Shown piece after piece: positions 26,237 through 34,366 of a stretch of 42,307 nucleotides of DNA. The position numbers were made by a program, and so were the translations under genes. Source of the DNA: Mesorhizobium sp. ORS 3324 (GTDB lineage: Bacteria > Pseudomonadota > Alphaproteobacteria > Rhizobiales > Rhizobiaceae); NCBI GenBank assembly GCA_000824825.2, contig LM655186.1, forward strand, positions 59,433-101,739, given 5' to 3'. The notes below the pieces were generated by a model. The model made no database searches, had not been told where the DNA came from, and saw nothing but the letters and a program-made list of their open reading frames with translations. Position 1 is the stretch's first letter. The number at the start of each line of letters is the position of its first letter.

Positions 26237-26560
26237 TTATTTCTGGAGGCCGGCGGCCTTGCGCAGGATATCGTTGATCCGGCTCTGCCAGCCGGGTCCG
26301 CCGGCGCGAAAGCGGGCGATCACGTCGCTATCGAGCCGCAGCGTCACCTGCTTCTTCGGATTATCGAGCGCCGGACGCCCGCGTGATCGGCGGATGCTTT
26401 CAGCAAGGTCTGGGAATACCTCGGTAAAAGGCCTGGCTTGGGCAATCTGCTCATCGGTGGCCTCCGGGCTGTCGACAGCATCCCAGTCCGCTTTGGTGAA
26501 GCCCTTGCCTGGTGTGAACTCTTTGTCGGGCTTGGTGATGTTGAGTTTCTTTGCAGTCAT
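26237..26560 (-). CDS. brnA: BrnA-family antitoxin
   Basis: 107 aa protein ending in a ribbon-helix-helix DNA-binding segment (KKQVTLRLDSDVIARFRAGG and WQSRINDILRKAAGL, residues about 68-105), as in BrnA. The N-terminal part (FTKADWDAVDSPEATDEQIA) is the toxin-facing segment. It starts inside the last four bases of the toxin gene, so expression is coupled. BrnA neutralises BrnT and represses the operon. Confidence 0.88.
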   Translation of the reverse strand: MTAKKLNITKPDKEFTPGKGFTKADWDAVDSPEATDEQIAQARPFTEVFPDLAESIRRSRGRPALDNPKKQVTLRLDSDVIARFRAGGPGWQSRINDILRKAAGLQK

Positions 26561-26802
26561 CGGATATTCCTTTCCTTCCCGCTGGCGTGCCGCATGGAAA
26601 CAATGGAAATGGCCTCGTTCCCGAGGCGGGTGAAGACCACCGTAACCGCAGCCCCGCCAATGGTACCAATCGCCATGAAGCGCTTGCCACGCGCCGGCAA
26701 GATGGTGGCGGCATAGAAGAAATCCATTTCGAGATCCACAAAGTCCATCCCGTGTTTCGAGACGTTCGCCTGCCGCTTGAACTCATCCCAAATGATCTTC
26801 AT
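26557..26802 (-). CDS. brnT: BrnT-family ribonuclease toxin
   Basis: 81 aa protein matching BrnT: IIWDEFKRQANVSKHGMDF at the N-terminus, the RGKRFMAIGTIGGAAVTVVFT beta core, and ISIVSMRHASGKERN at the end, with the basic and His residues used for RNA cleavage in RelE-like folds. Toxin precedes antitoxin, the BrnT-BrnA order. The ribosome site is weak. It faces a repeat-rich operator at 26811-26855. Confidence 0.88.
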   Translation of the reverse strand: MKIIWDEFKRQANVSKHGMDFVDLEMDFFYAATILPARGKRFMAIGTIGGAAVTVVFTRLGNEAISIVSMRHASGKERNIR

Positions 26803-26810
26803 GAATTTAT

Positions 26811-26855
26811 GTACCTACAATAATTAAGTCAATAATTTTCGTAGCTACAATAATT
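26811..26855 (-). promoter_or_regulatory. Operator/promoter of brnTA with two spaced repeats
   Basis: GTACCTACAATAATT (26811-26825) and GTAGCTACAATAATT (26841-26855) are direct repeats with one difference, exactly 30 bases apart, which is close to three helical turns. The GTAGCTAC of the second is a perfect palindrome. The stretch is very AT-rich and lies just upstream of brnT on its coding strand. Confidence 0.7.
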
Positions 26856-26871
26856 TTTCACGTCGTCTCGT

Positions 26872-27408
26872 TCACAACCCCAGTCGCTCGACCTCATCCT
26901 TTCTGAGCTTCAGGTCGTAGTCGAGCAGGAATTCGTCCAGTTGCGGCGGCGCTACAGAGGTGCCGGAAAGCATCGCGTGCACCTGGCCGCGGTGGTGGAT
27001 GTCGTGCAGGAAGACATGCGCGAGGATGTCGCCGATGCGCTCGGGGATCAGGCCGTCCTCGCGCCGGTCGGTGACGACTCGACGGTCGAGATCGGCTTCC
27101 GAAAGGCCGTCGCAGAAGGTAATCAGCCTGCGGTCGCAACCGGCCTGTGCCGCCGCCAGGCTTGCCGCATTGTCGAACGGCACAAAGGTGTCGTAGGCCG
27201 CAGCGCCGAGGCCGCCATCCGTCAGGAAATCGAGATAGAGATGATCGACCGCAAGGATGTGGTTGAGAGTCTGCTTGATCGAGGGAAAGAAGCTGGTTCG
27301 CGCGGCCTCAAATTCGCCGGGCTGAAGCGCCAGGACGGCGCGATAGAGCCGGTCGTTCGACCATAAATTGTTGCGCGCCATGCGGCGCAGGTGCTCGAGC
27401 AAAGTCAC
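26872..27408 (-). CDS. DinB-fold protein in the homogentisate operon
   Basis: 178 aa DinB/YfiT-like four-helix protein with the metal-site histidines intact: His50 (KQTLNHILAVDHLY) and the HxxxH pair His135/His139 in HVFLHDIHHRGQVHAML. The GTG start at 27408 has AGGAG nine bases upstream. It lies 22 bases after the FAH-family gene and is the last member of the hmgA operon. The DinB superfamily includes thiol-cofactor-dependent enzymes such as mycothiol-dependent maleylpyruvate isomerase. Since no glutathione-S-transferase-type maleylacetoacetate isomerase is visible nearby, this protein could do that step; that is inference. Function is otherwise unknown. Confidence 0.88.
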   Translation of the reverse strand: MTLLEHLRRMARNNLWSNDRLYRAVLALQPGEFEAARTSFFPSIKQTLNHILAVDHLYLDFLTDGGLGAAAYDTFVPFDNAASLAAAQAGCDRRLITFCDGLSEADLDRRVVTDRREDGLIPERIGDILAHVFLHDIHHRGQVHAMLSGTSVAPPQLDEFLLDYDLKLRKDEVERLGL

Positions 27409-27430
27409 CTTGTCAGGCTCCTTTCTCCCC

Positions 27431-28444
27431 TCACCTCTCGTATTTCTCTACCTTCTGCTCGATGGCGCCGAAGATCGAATGGCCGGCCTTGTCCTTCATC
27501 TCGATGCGCACCGTGTCGCCGAAATGCAGGAAGGGCGTCTTCGGCTTACCGGACTCGATGGTCTCGATCATGCGCAGCTCGGCGATGCAGGAATAACCGG
27601 CGCCGCCCGCCGACACCGGCCTGCCCGGCCCGCCGTCCAGCTTGTTGGAGACGGTGCCCGAGCCGATGATGGTGCCGGCCGCCAGCGGCCGTGTTTTCGC
27701 GGCATGCACGATCAGCGCCGGGAAATCGAAGGTCATGTCGATACCGGCATTGGCCCGACCGAACGGCTTGCCGTTGAGGTCGACCAGCAGCGCGAGATTG
27801 ACCCTGCCGCCGTCCCAGGCCTCGCCCAGCTCGTCGGGCGTTACCGCGACCGGCGAGAAGGCGGATGACGGTTTTGATTGGAAGAAGCCGAAGCCTTTCG
27901 CCAGTTCCGGCGCGGTGACGGCACGCAGCGTGACATCGTTGACCAGCATGACGAGGCGGATCGCCTGCCTCGCTTGCTCCAACCCCGCGCCCATCGGCAC
28001 GTCGTCGACGATGACGGCGACCTCGGCCTCCATGTCGATGCCGAAGGCCTCGTCGGCCATGCGGATCGGATCGCGCGGCGCAAGGAAGGTGTCCGAGCCG
28101 CCCTGGTAGATCAGCGGATCGGTCCAGAAACTTGCCGGCATCTCGGCGCCGCGCGCCTTCCGCACCAGCTCGACATGGTTCACATAGGCCGAGCCGTCAG
28201 CCCATTGATAGGCGCGCGGCAGCGGCGAATGCGCGTCATGCTCGTGGAAGCGCGAGGAAGGCACCGCGTTGGTCTCGAGCGACTCCGCCATCGCCGCCAG
28301 ATGCGGCGCAATGCGGCGCCAGTCGTCGAGCGCCGCCTGCAATGTCGGCACCAGGAAGGAGGCGTCGGTGAACCGCGTCAGATCGCGCGAGACCATGACC
28401 AGCTTCCCGTCGCGTGTCCCGTTCTTCAAGGTGGCAAGCTTCAT
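27431..28444 (-). CDS. Fumarylacetoacetate hydrolase family protein
   Basis: 337 aa protein of the FAH family, probably the fumarylacetoacetase that ends tyrosine breakdown (fumarylacetoacetate to fumarate and acetoacetate). Metal-binding Glu139 and Glu141 lie in GIDMEAEVAVIVDDVP; GTIIGSGTVSNK near 240-251 and SYVN-type pocket stretch (SAYVNHVELVRKARG) are present. GGGAGG lies six bases before the ATG. It is in the hmgA operon, 15 bases after the small unknown gene. Exact substrate is supported by the neighbour hmgA but related hydrolases act on other beta-diketones. Confidence 0.9.
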   Translation of the reverse strand: MKLATLKNGTRDGKLVMVSRDLTRFTDASFLVPTLQAALDDWRRIAPHLAAMAESLETNAVPSSRFHEHDAHSPLPRAYQWADGSAYVNHVELVRKARGAEMPASFWTDPLIYQGGSDTFLAPRDPIRMADEAFGIDMEAEVAVIVDDVPMGAGLEQARQAIRLVMLVNDVTLRAVTAPELAKGFGFFQSKPSSAFSPVAVTPDELGEAWDGGRVNLALLVDLNGKPFGRANAGIDMTFDFPALIVHAAKTRPLAAGTIIGSGTVSNKLDGGPGRPVSAGGAGYSCIAELRMIETIESGKPKTPFLHFGDTVRIEMKDKAGHSIFGAIEQKVEKYER

Positions 28445-28459
28445 CAGTCCTCCCGATCG

Positions 28460-28798
28460 TCATTCATAATATTTGCCAGCATAGATAATCCTGGCCGCAG
28501 CCTTCCAAGGATTCTCGTTCGCCAGGAACCCCGGATCGCCACGCCTATTGTCCTCAGCCCAGCCGACTGCGGAATCAAGAAAAGTCGCTATCGAATAGTT
28601 TTCCCAACCGTTCCAGCCACCATAGGGCCCTGCCGGATCCAAAACCTGCCTGCGATCCGCTTCCTCACGGTCCGTTCTCAGCGCATCGAGGAACCTTAGG
28701 AAAGACTGCAGGTCGCGAACGTCATTGAGGACCAACCGAAGGCTTGCCGAGGACAGTGCCTCGGACGCCCTCAAATCCCCTAAATGCTCATCCGTCAT
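28460..28798 (-). CDS. Small conserved-looking protein of unknown function in the hmgA operon
   Basis: 112 aa, soluble, no signal peptide. Start ATG at 28798 overlaps the stop of the MBL gene (ATGA). Visible features are a helical N-terminal part (SLRLVLNDVRDLQSFLRFLD) and a Trp/Tyr-rich C-terminal part ending in NPWKAAARIIYAGKYYE. The pattern of an FLxFLxxLR helix, W-x-N-x-S/T-I-x-x-FLD and a terminal A-KYYE recalls small immunity-like proteins grouped as DUF7660; I give that with low confidence. Its place in a catabolic operon may be accidental. Confidence 0.75.
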   Translation of the reverse strand: MTDEHLGDLRASEALSSASLRLVLNDVRDLQSFLRFLDALRTDREEADRRQVLDPAGPYGGWNGWENYSIATFLDSAVGWAEDNRRGDPGFLANENPWKAAARIIYAGKYYE

Positions 28799-29673
28799 CT
28801 CGCGCCTCCGATCGCCACAACAAGGCCATCGCGGGCGATCGTCAAGTCGCCTGCCCATGTTTTCCCGACGGCGGTGATCCAGTCGGTCTCGTCGATCGCC
28901 GGATCGTCGGCCGGAATGAGATGGTTGAGCACAAGCCGCTTCACGCCGGCATCGGTGGCGATGCTGCCCGCCTCTTCGGCCAGGCTGTGGCTGGCGAATA
29001 GGTGCTCGCGCAGCCGCGCGCCGTTGCCGGTCCTGGCGACCAGCCTTTCGACGCCCGCTTCCAGCATGGCCTCATGGACGAGAATGTCGGCGTCGCGCGC
29101 AAACTCGGCCAGCGGCGGGAAGAATGCCGTATCGGCCGAGAACACCACGCTTCTGCCGCCACGCTCGAAGCGCAGCGCAAAGCAGTCGGTCACCGGCGGA
29201 TGGTCGACGCGCAGCGCCGCCACCATCAGACCACGCTGCTCCAGCACCAGCCCTTCGCCGAACTCCTCGACCGAGACCAGGTCGCGGATGTCCGGCCGGC
29301 CTTCGTCGACGATGCGTATCTCGACGTCGAACTCCATCGCCCGGCAGAAATGCTGCCAGCAATTGGCGGTGCCCGGCGGCCCGTAGACAATCACTGGTGT
29401 CGCCAGCCCCGCCGTCCAGGCGGTGTGGAGCAGCGGCCCGAGTTCCAGCACATGATCGGAATGCAGATGGGTGATGAAGACGAGATCGAGCCCCTTCAAG
29501 CTGACGCCGGCATCGGTCAAGGCGCGCGTGACGCCCAGCCCGCAATCGACGACGATCACCCGCCCGCCGATCTCGAGCAATGACGAGGTCGGCCAAGGAC
29601 CGCCGGGCCGCACGGCCGGACCGCCCTTGGAGCCGAGAAGGACGAGGCGCTCCGACGTCTCCCCGGCGCTCAA
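28795..29673 (-). CDS. MBL-fold (RNase Z-like) metallohydrolase in the hmgA operon
   Basis: 292 aa metallo-beta-lactamase-fold protein. The metal motif HLHSDH is at residues 69-74 ([17 protein letters not shown]), with a further Asp in [11 protein letters not shown] and a His in [11 protein letters not shown]. The N-terminal [20 protein letters not shown] and overall plan are closest to the RNase Z/arylsulfatase-like subgroup. The ATG at 29673 overlaps the hmgA stop by four bases, and its own stop overlaps the next gene, so it is tightly coupled to homogentisate breakdown. Its substrate is unknown; a thioester or lactone by-product of the pathway is one guess. Confidence 0.9.
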   Translation of the reverse strand: MSAGETSERLVLLGSKGGPAVRPGGPWPTSSLLEIGGRVIVVDCGLGVTRALTDAGVSLKGLDLVFITHLHSDHVLELGPLLHTAWTAGLATPVIVYGPPGTANCWQHFCRAMEFDVEIRIVDEGRPDIRDLVSVEEFGEGLVLEQRGLMVAALRVDHPPVTDCFALRFERGGRSVVFSADTAFFPPLAEFARDADILVHEAMLEAGVERLVARTGNGARLREHLFASHSLAEEAGSIATDAGVKRLVLNHLIPADDPAIDETDWITAVGKTWAGDLTIARDGLVVAIGGAR

Positions 29674-30983
29674 GACCAGTCGCCTTCGGGCGTGCCGTTG
29701 AAGCGTTTCTTCAGGTCGGCCCAGCAGTCGATGTAATTCTCCTGCAATGTGTCCAGTTCGGCGGCGTAGCGCGTCAGCATCTGGGGAAAGCGTGTCTCGA
29801 ACATGAAGGCCATGGTGTTGTCGAGCTTGACGGGTTTCAAGTCCGCGCGCGTCGCCTTTTCGAAGCCGGACGCGTCCGGTCCGTGAGCAAGCATCTGGTT
29901 GTGCAGGCTGATGCCGCCAGGCACGAATCCCTCCTCCTTGGCGTCATACTGGCCGTGGATCAGGCCCATGAACTCGCTCATGATGTTGCGGTGGTACCAG
30001 GGCGGCCGGAACGTATTTTCCGCCACCAGCCAGCGCGGCGGGAAGATGACGAAGTCGACATTGGCGGTGCCCTCCTCGCCGCTCGGCGCCGTCAGCACGG
30101 TGAAGATCGACGGATCCGGGTGGTCGAACAGGATGGCGCCGACCGGCGAAAAGGTAGCCAGATCATATTTATAGGGCGCGTAGTTGCCGTGCCACGCGAC
30201 GACGTCGAGCGGTGAGTGGCCGAGTTCGGTGACATGGAAGGTGCCGCACCATTTGACGATCAGCCGGCAAGGCGTCTCCTTCTCCTCGAACCAGGCGCAG
30301 GGCGTCTTGAAGTCGCGCGGGTTGGCCAGGCAGTTGGCGCCGATCGGGCCGCGATCTGGCATTGTGAACTTGGCGCCATAGTTCTCGCAGACATAGCCGC
30401 GCGCCTCGTTGTCGGCCAATTCGACCTTGAAGACGAGACCGCGCGGCAGCACCGCGATCTCGCCCGGTTGAAGCTCGATCACGCCCATCTCGGTGACGAA
30501 GCGCAGCGCGCCGACCTGCGGCACGATCATCAGCTCGCCGTCGGCATTGAAGAAATGATCGTCGACCATGGAGCGGTTGGCGACATAGACATGCGCCGCC
30601 ATGCCGGATTGCCCCACTGCGTCGCCGGCGGTGGTCATGGTGCGCATGCCGGAAATGAAGTCGGTCGGCTCGCTCGGCATCGGCACCGGGCTCCAGCGGT
30701 ATTGGCCGAGCGCCAGCTCATGGTCGCCGATGTTGGGCGCGGTCTTCCACAAAGGGTAGCTCACCCCCTTGAAGCGGCCGGTATGCCTCACGCTCGGGCG
30801 GATGCGGTAGAGCCAGGAGCGCTCGTTGGTGCCGCGCGGCGCGGTGAAGGGCGAGCCGGAAAGCTGCTCGGCGTAGAGGCCATAGGCCGGCCGCTGCGGC
30901 GAGTTGCGTCCCTGCGGCAGCGAGCCGGGCAGCGACTCGGTCTCGAAATCGTTGCCGAAGCCCGGCATGTAGGAAAAGGCCAT
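29670..30983 (-). CDS. hmgA: Homogentisate 1,2-dioxygenase
   Basis: Opens the ring of homogentisate to maleylacetoacetate; Fe(II) enzyme. The 437 aa protein has iron ligands His331 and Glu337 ([18 protein letters not shown]) and His367 ([11 protein letters not shown]), matching the animal enzyme with a constant offset of four. The N-terminus [20 protein letters not shown] and [19 protein letters not shown] is typical. GAGGAGG lies close before the ATG. It is first gene of an operon hmgA, MBL hydrolase, small protein, FAH and DinB, divergent from a MarR regulator. Confidence 0.97.
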   Translation of the reverse strand: MAFSYMPGFGNDFETESLPGSLPQGRNSPQRPAYGLYAEQLSGSPFTAPRGTNERSWLYRIRPSVRHTGRFKGVSYPLWKTAPNIGDHELALGQYRWSPVPMPSEPTDFISGMRTMTTAGDAVGQSGMAAHVYVANRSMVDDHFFNADGELMIVPQVGALRFVTEMGVIELQPGEIAVLPRGLVFKVELADNEARGYVCENYGAKFTMPDRGPIGANCLANPRDFKTPCAWFEEKETPCRLIVKWCGTFHVTELGHSPLDVVAWHGNYAPYKYDLATFSPVGAILFDHPDPSIFTVLTAPSGEEGTANVDFVIFPPRWLVAENTFRPPWYHRNIMSEFMGLIHGQYDAKEEGFVPGGISLHNQMLAHGPDASGFEKATRADLKPVKLDNTMAFMFETRFPQMLTRYAAELDTLQENYIDCWADLKKRFNGTPEGDWS

Positions 30984-31058
30984 TGCTTCCTCCTCGCGAT
31001 TTGTCCGCCAGCCGCGTCATCGTGAGTGTGCGGCTTTCACGGATGTTGACCAAACTTG

Positions 31059-31086
31059 TTTCATTTGTAACCATTGAAAATGTAAC
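31059..31086. promoter_or_regulatory. Candidate MarR operator between hmgA and its regulator
   Basis: TTTCA (31059-31063) and TGAAA (31075-31079) form a short inverted repeat with an 11-base spacer, and TGTAAC occurs twice, at 31066-31071 and 31081-31086. The A/T-rich stretch stands out in the divergent hmgA-marR gap. Assignment is tentative. Confidence 0.3.
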
Positions 31087-31108
31087 TATCAACACGAACA
31101 CCGGATCG

Positions 31109-31567
31109 ATGGTGCGCTTCATGGAACCGCCAATCCTCGAGCTTGAAAGCTTCCTGCCCTACCGTCTTTATCGACTCGCCGACGCCGTCAGCCGCGAATT
31201 CTCGCGCATCTATAAGGAGCGCCACGGCCTGACGCGGCCGGAATGGCGCACGCTCTCCGGCCTCGGCCAGCGCGGCACGATGACGGCGACGGAGCTCGGC
31301 GAGCAATCGGCCATGCACAAGACCAAGGTGTCGCGGGCGGTTGCCGAGTTGGAGCGGCGGCGCTGGCTGACGCGCACGCCCGATGAGAAGGATCGCCGTG
31401 TAGAGCACCTGGCGCTGACCAAGGCGGGAGTGGCCGCCTATCGCGAAATGGTGCCGCTGGCCAAGGCGTTTGAGGAGGAGCTACTGGCGAGGCTGAGTGA
31501 GGAGGAACGCGAGGCGGTGGTCGGCGGGGTGACGGCGCTGGAAGAGGCGTTGGAAGAAATGAGCTGA
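31109..31567 (+). CDS. MarR-family regulator, probably of homogentisate catabolism
   Basis: About 152 aa from the ATG at 31109; the ATG at 31121 (MEPPILELESFLPYR) is an equally possible start because neither has a clear ribosome site. Winged-helix MarR domain: ATELGEQSAMHKTKVSRAVA recognition region, then LERRRWLTRTPDEKDRRVEH wing. It is divergent from hmgA, so it probably represses that operon and responds to homogentisate or a related aromatic acid; this is inferred from position. A family A palindromic repeat begins 15 bases after its stop. Confidence 0.9.
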   Translation: MVRFMEPPILELESFLPYRLYRLADAVSREFSRIYKERHGLTRPEWRTLSGLGQRGTMTATELGEQSAMHKTKVSRAVAELERRRWLTRTPDEKDRRVEHLALTKAGVAAYREMVPLAKAFEEELLARLSEEEREAVVGGVTALEEALEEMS

Positions 31568-31582
31568 CAGGCTGGCGGGGCA

Positions 31583-31752
31583 GCACCCCCCTCTGTCCTG
31601 CCGGACATCTCCCCCGCAAGGGCCCGCAAGGGGGGAGATCAGCCGTCGCGTCGGCTTTCGCCAATCGCCAACGTTGCAGGATTGAGTGGGGCGCCGAAAC
31701 CGCCAATCTCCCCCCTTGCGGGGGAGATGGCCGGCAGGCCAGAGGGGGGTGC
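31583..31752. repeat. Palindromic intergenic repeat, family A, copy 2
   Basis: About 170 bases homologous to 14321-14480: terminal blocks GCACCCCCCTCTG and CAGAGGGGGGTGC, inner ATCTCCCCC hairpins, and the core GTCGGCTTTCGCCAAT and GGGGCGCCGAAACCGCC. It lies between the convergent marR and tdh genes, where it could serve as a two-way terminator. Confidence 0.85.
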
Positions 31753-31790
31753 CTCGCACAGGCGTTTCCAGTTAGGATGCACCAATCCGC

Positions 31791-32825
31791 TCACCAATCC
31801 ATCACCACCTTGCCGGAACTGCCGCTGCGCATCGCGTCGAAGCCAACCTGGAAATCGTCGATCCCAATCCGGTGCGTGATCAGCCTCGATACATCCAACG
31901 GCCCCTGCACCAGGGCGATCATTTTGTACCAGGTCTCGAACATCTCGCGGCCGTAGATGCCCTTGAGATGCAGCATCTTGAAAATGACCTTGTTCCAGTC
32001 GATCTCGAAGCCGGTCGGCGCGATGCCGAGGATGGCGATCTTGCCGCCATTGTTCATGGTGTCGATCATGTCGCGGAAAGCTGGCGCTGCGCCCGACATT
32101 TCCAGACCGACGTCAAAACCTTCGGTCATGCCGATCGAGGGCATGACGTCGCGCAGCTTCTCCTTCGAGGCGTCGACCACGTGCTGGACGCCGAGCTTGC
32201 GCGCCAGATCCAGCCGGACCGGGTTGATGTCGGTGATGACAACCTTTCTGGCGCCGACACACTGGGCGACCAGCGCACCCATGATGCCGATCGGCCCGGC
32301 GCCGGTGACCAGCACGTCCTCGCCGACCAGATCGAAGGACAGTGCCGTGTGGACGGCATTGCCGAGCGGATCGAAGATGGCGGCGATCTCGTCCGGCACG
32401 TCGTCGGGGATCGGCACGACATTGTGCTGCGGGATCGCCATATATTCGCCGAAGGCGCCGGGACGGTTGACGCCGACGCCGAGCGTGTTGCGGCAGAGAT
32501 GCCCTCGCCCGGCGCGGCAGTTGCGGCAGTGGCCGCAGACGATATGCCCCTCGCCCGACACGCGCTGGCCGACCTTGTATTCCGTGACCGCCGCTCCATA
32601 GTCGGCGACCGTGCCGACGAATTCGTGGCCGGTAACCATCGGCACCGGCACCGTCTTCTGCGCCCACTGGTCCCAGTTGTAGATATGGACGTCGGTGCCG
32701 CAGATCGCCGTCTTCCTGACCTTGATCAGTACGTCGTTGGGGCCGATCTCCGGCACCGGCACCTCTTCCATCCAGATGCCCGGCTCGGCCTTGGCCTTCA
32801 CCAGCGCCTTCATCATGTTGGACAT
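31791..32825 (-). CDS. tdh: L-threonine 3-dehydrogenase
   Basis: Oxidises threonine to 2-amino-3-ketobutyrate with NAD. It is 344 aa from the ATG at 32825, which has GGAG six bases upstream; the TTG at 32837 would place that site inside the gene. Zinc alcohol dehydrogenase features: catalytic Cys42 ([14 protein letters not shown]), [11 protein letters not shown], a structural zinc lobe [15 protein letters not shown] and the Rossmann motif [11 protein letters not shown]. It lies 51 bases after kbl, whose enzyme uses its product. Confidence 0.96.
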   Translation of the reverse strand: MSNMMKALVKAKAEPGIWMEEVPVPEIGPNDVLIKVRKTAICGTDVHIYNWDQWAQKTVPVPMVTGHEFVGTVADYGAAVTEYKVGQRVSGEGHIVCGHCRNCRAGRGHLCRNTLGVGVNRPGAFGEYMAIPQHNVVPIPDDVPDEIAAIFDPLGNAVHTALSFDLVGEDVLVTGAGPIGIMGALVAQCVGARKVVITDINPVRLDLARKLGVQHVVDASKEKLRDVMPSIGMTEGFDVGLEMSGAAPAFRDMIDTMNNGGKIAILGIAPTGFEIDWNKVIFKMLHLKGIYGREMFETWYKMIALVQGPLDVSRLITHRIGIDDFQVGFDAMRSGSSGKVVMDW

Positions 32826-32876
32826 GAGATTCTCCAAACGCTGCAGCGGCTTACGCGGAGCGAAGACATCTGCAAT

Positions 32877-34064
<1,188 letters not shown>

Positions 34065-34366
34065 GGTCCGGCCCTGTTCGGTTCAAGGTCGGACTGTCGC
34101 GCCGCAGCCAATAAAAATCCATCGCAAAAACGACCGCTTCGGTGGCGTTGCGAAAGCCGCGCCGCAACCCCTTCAGCGCAATGGGACAGGGATGCGTTCA
34201 AATGCGGGTGATCCCCGAAAGGACGCAATAACCATCTTGTCAGCTTTGTCGCGCCGCCGGGTCCAGCGCAGCGCCTGCTTGCCGAGCTGTTAACCCTTTC
34301 AGGCCAAGGGTTCTCCCGCCGCAAGTTCACGGCAGGAATCCGTCGACCGGAGGGGTCACTTCAGTT
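34065..34366. other. Divergent intergenic region kbl / GGDEF-EAL gene
   Basis: These 302 bases hold no gene I can support. They must contain the promoters of both neighbours. One inverted repeat stands out, AACCCTT (34292-34298) and AAGGGTT (34306-34312), in the leader side of the GGDEF-EAL gene; it lacks a T-tract. No recognised riboswitch was seen. Confidence 0.5.
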
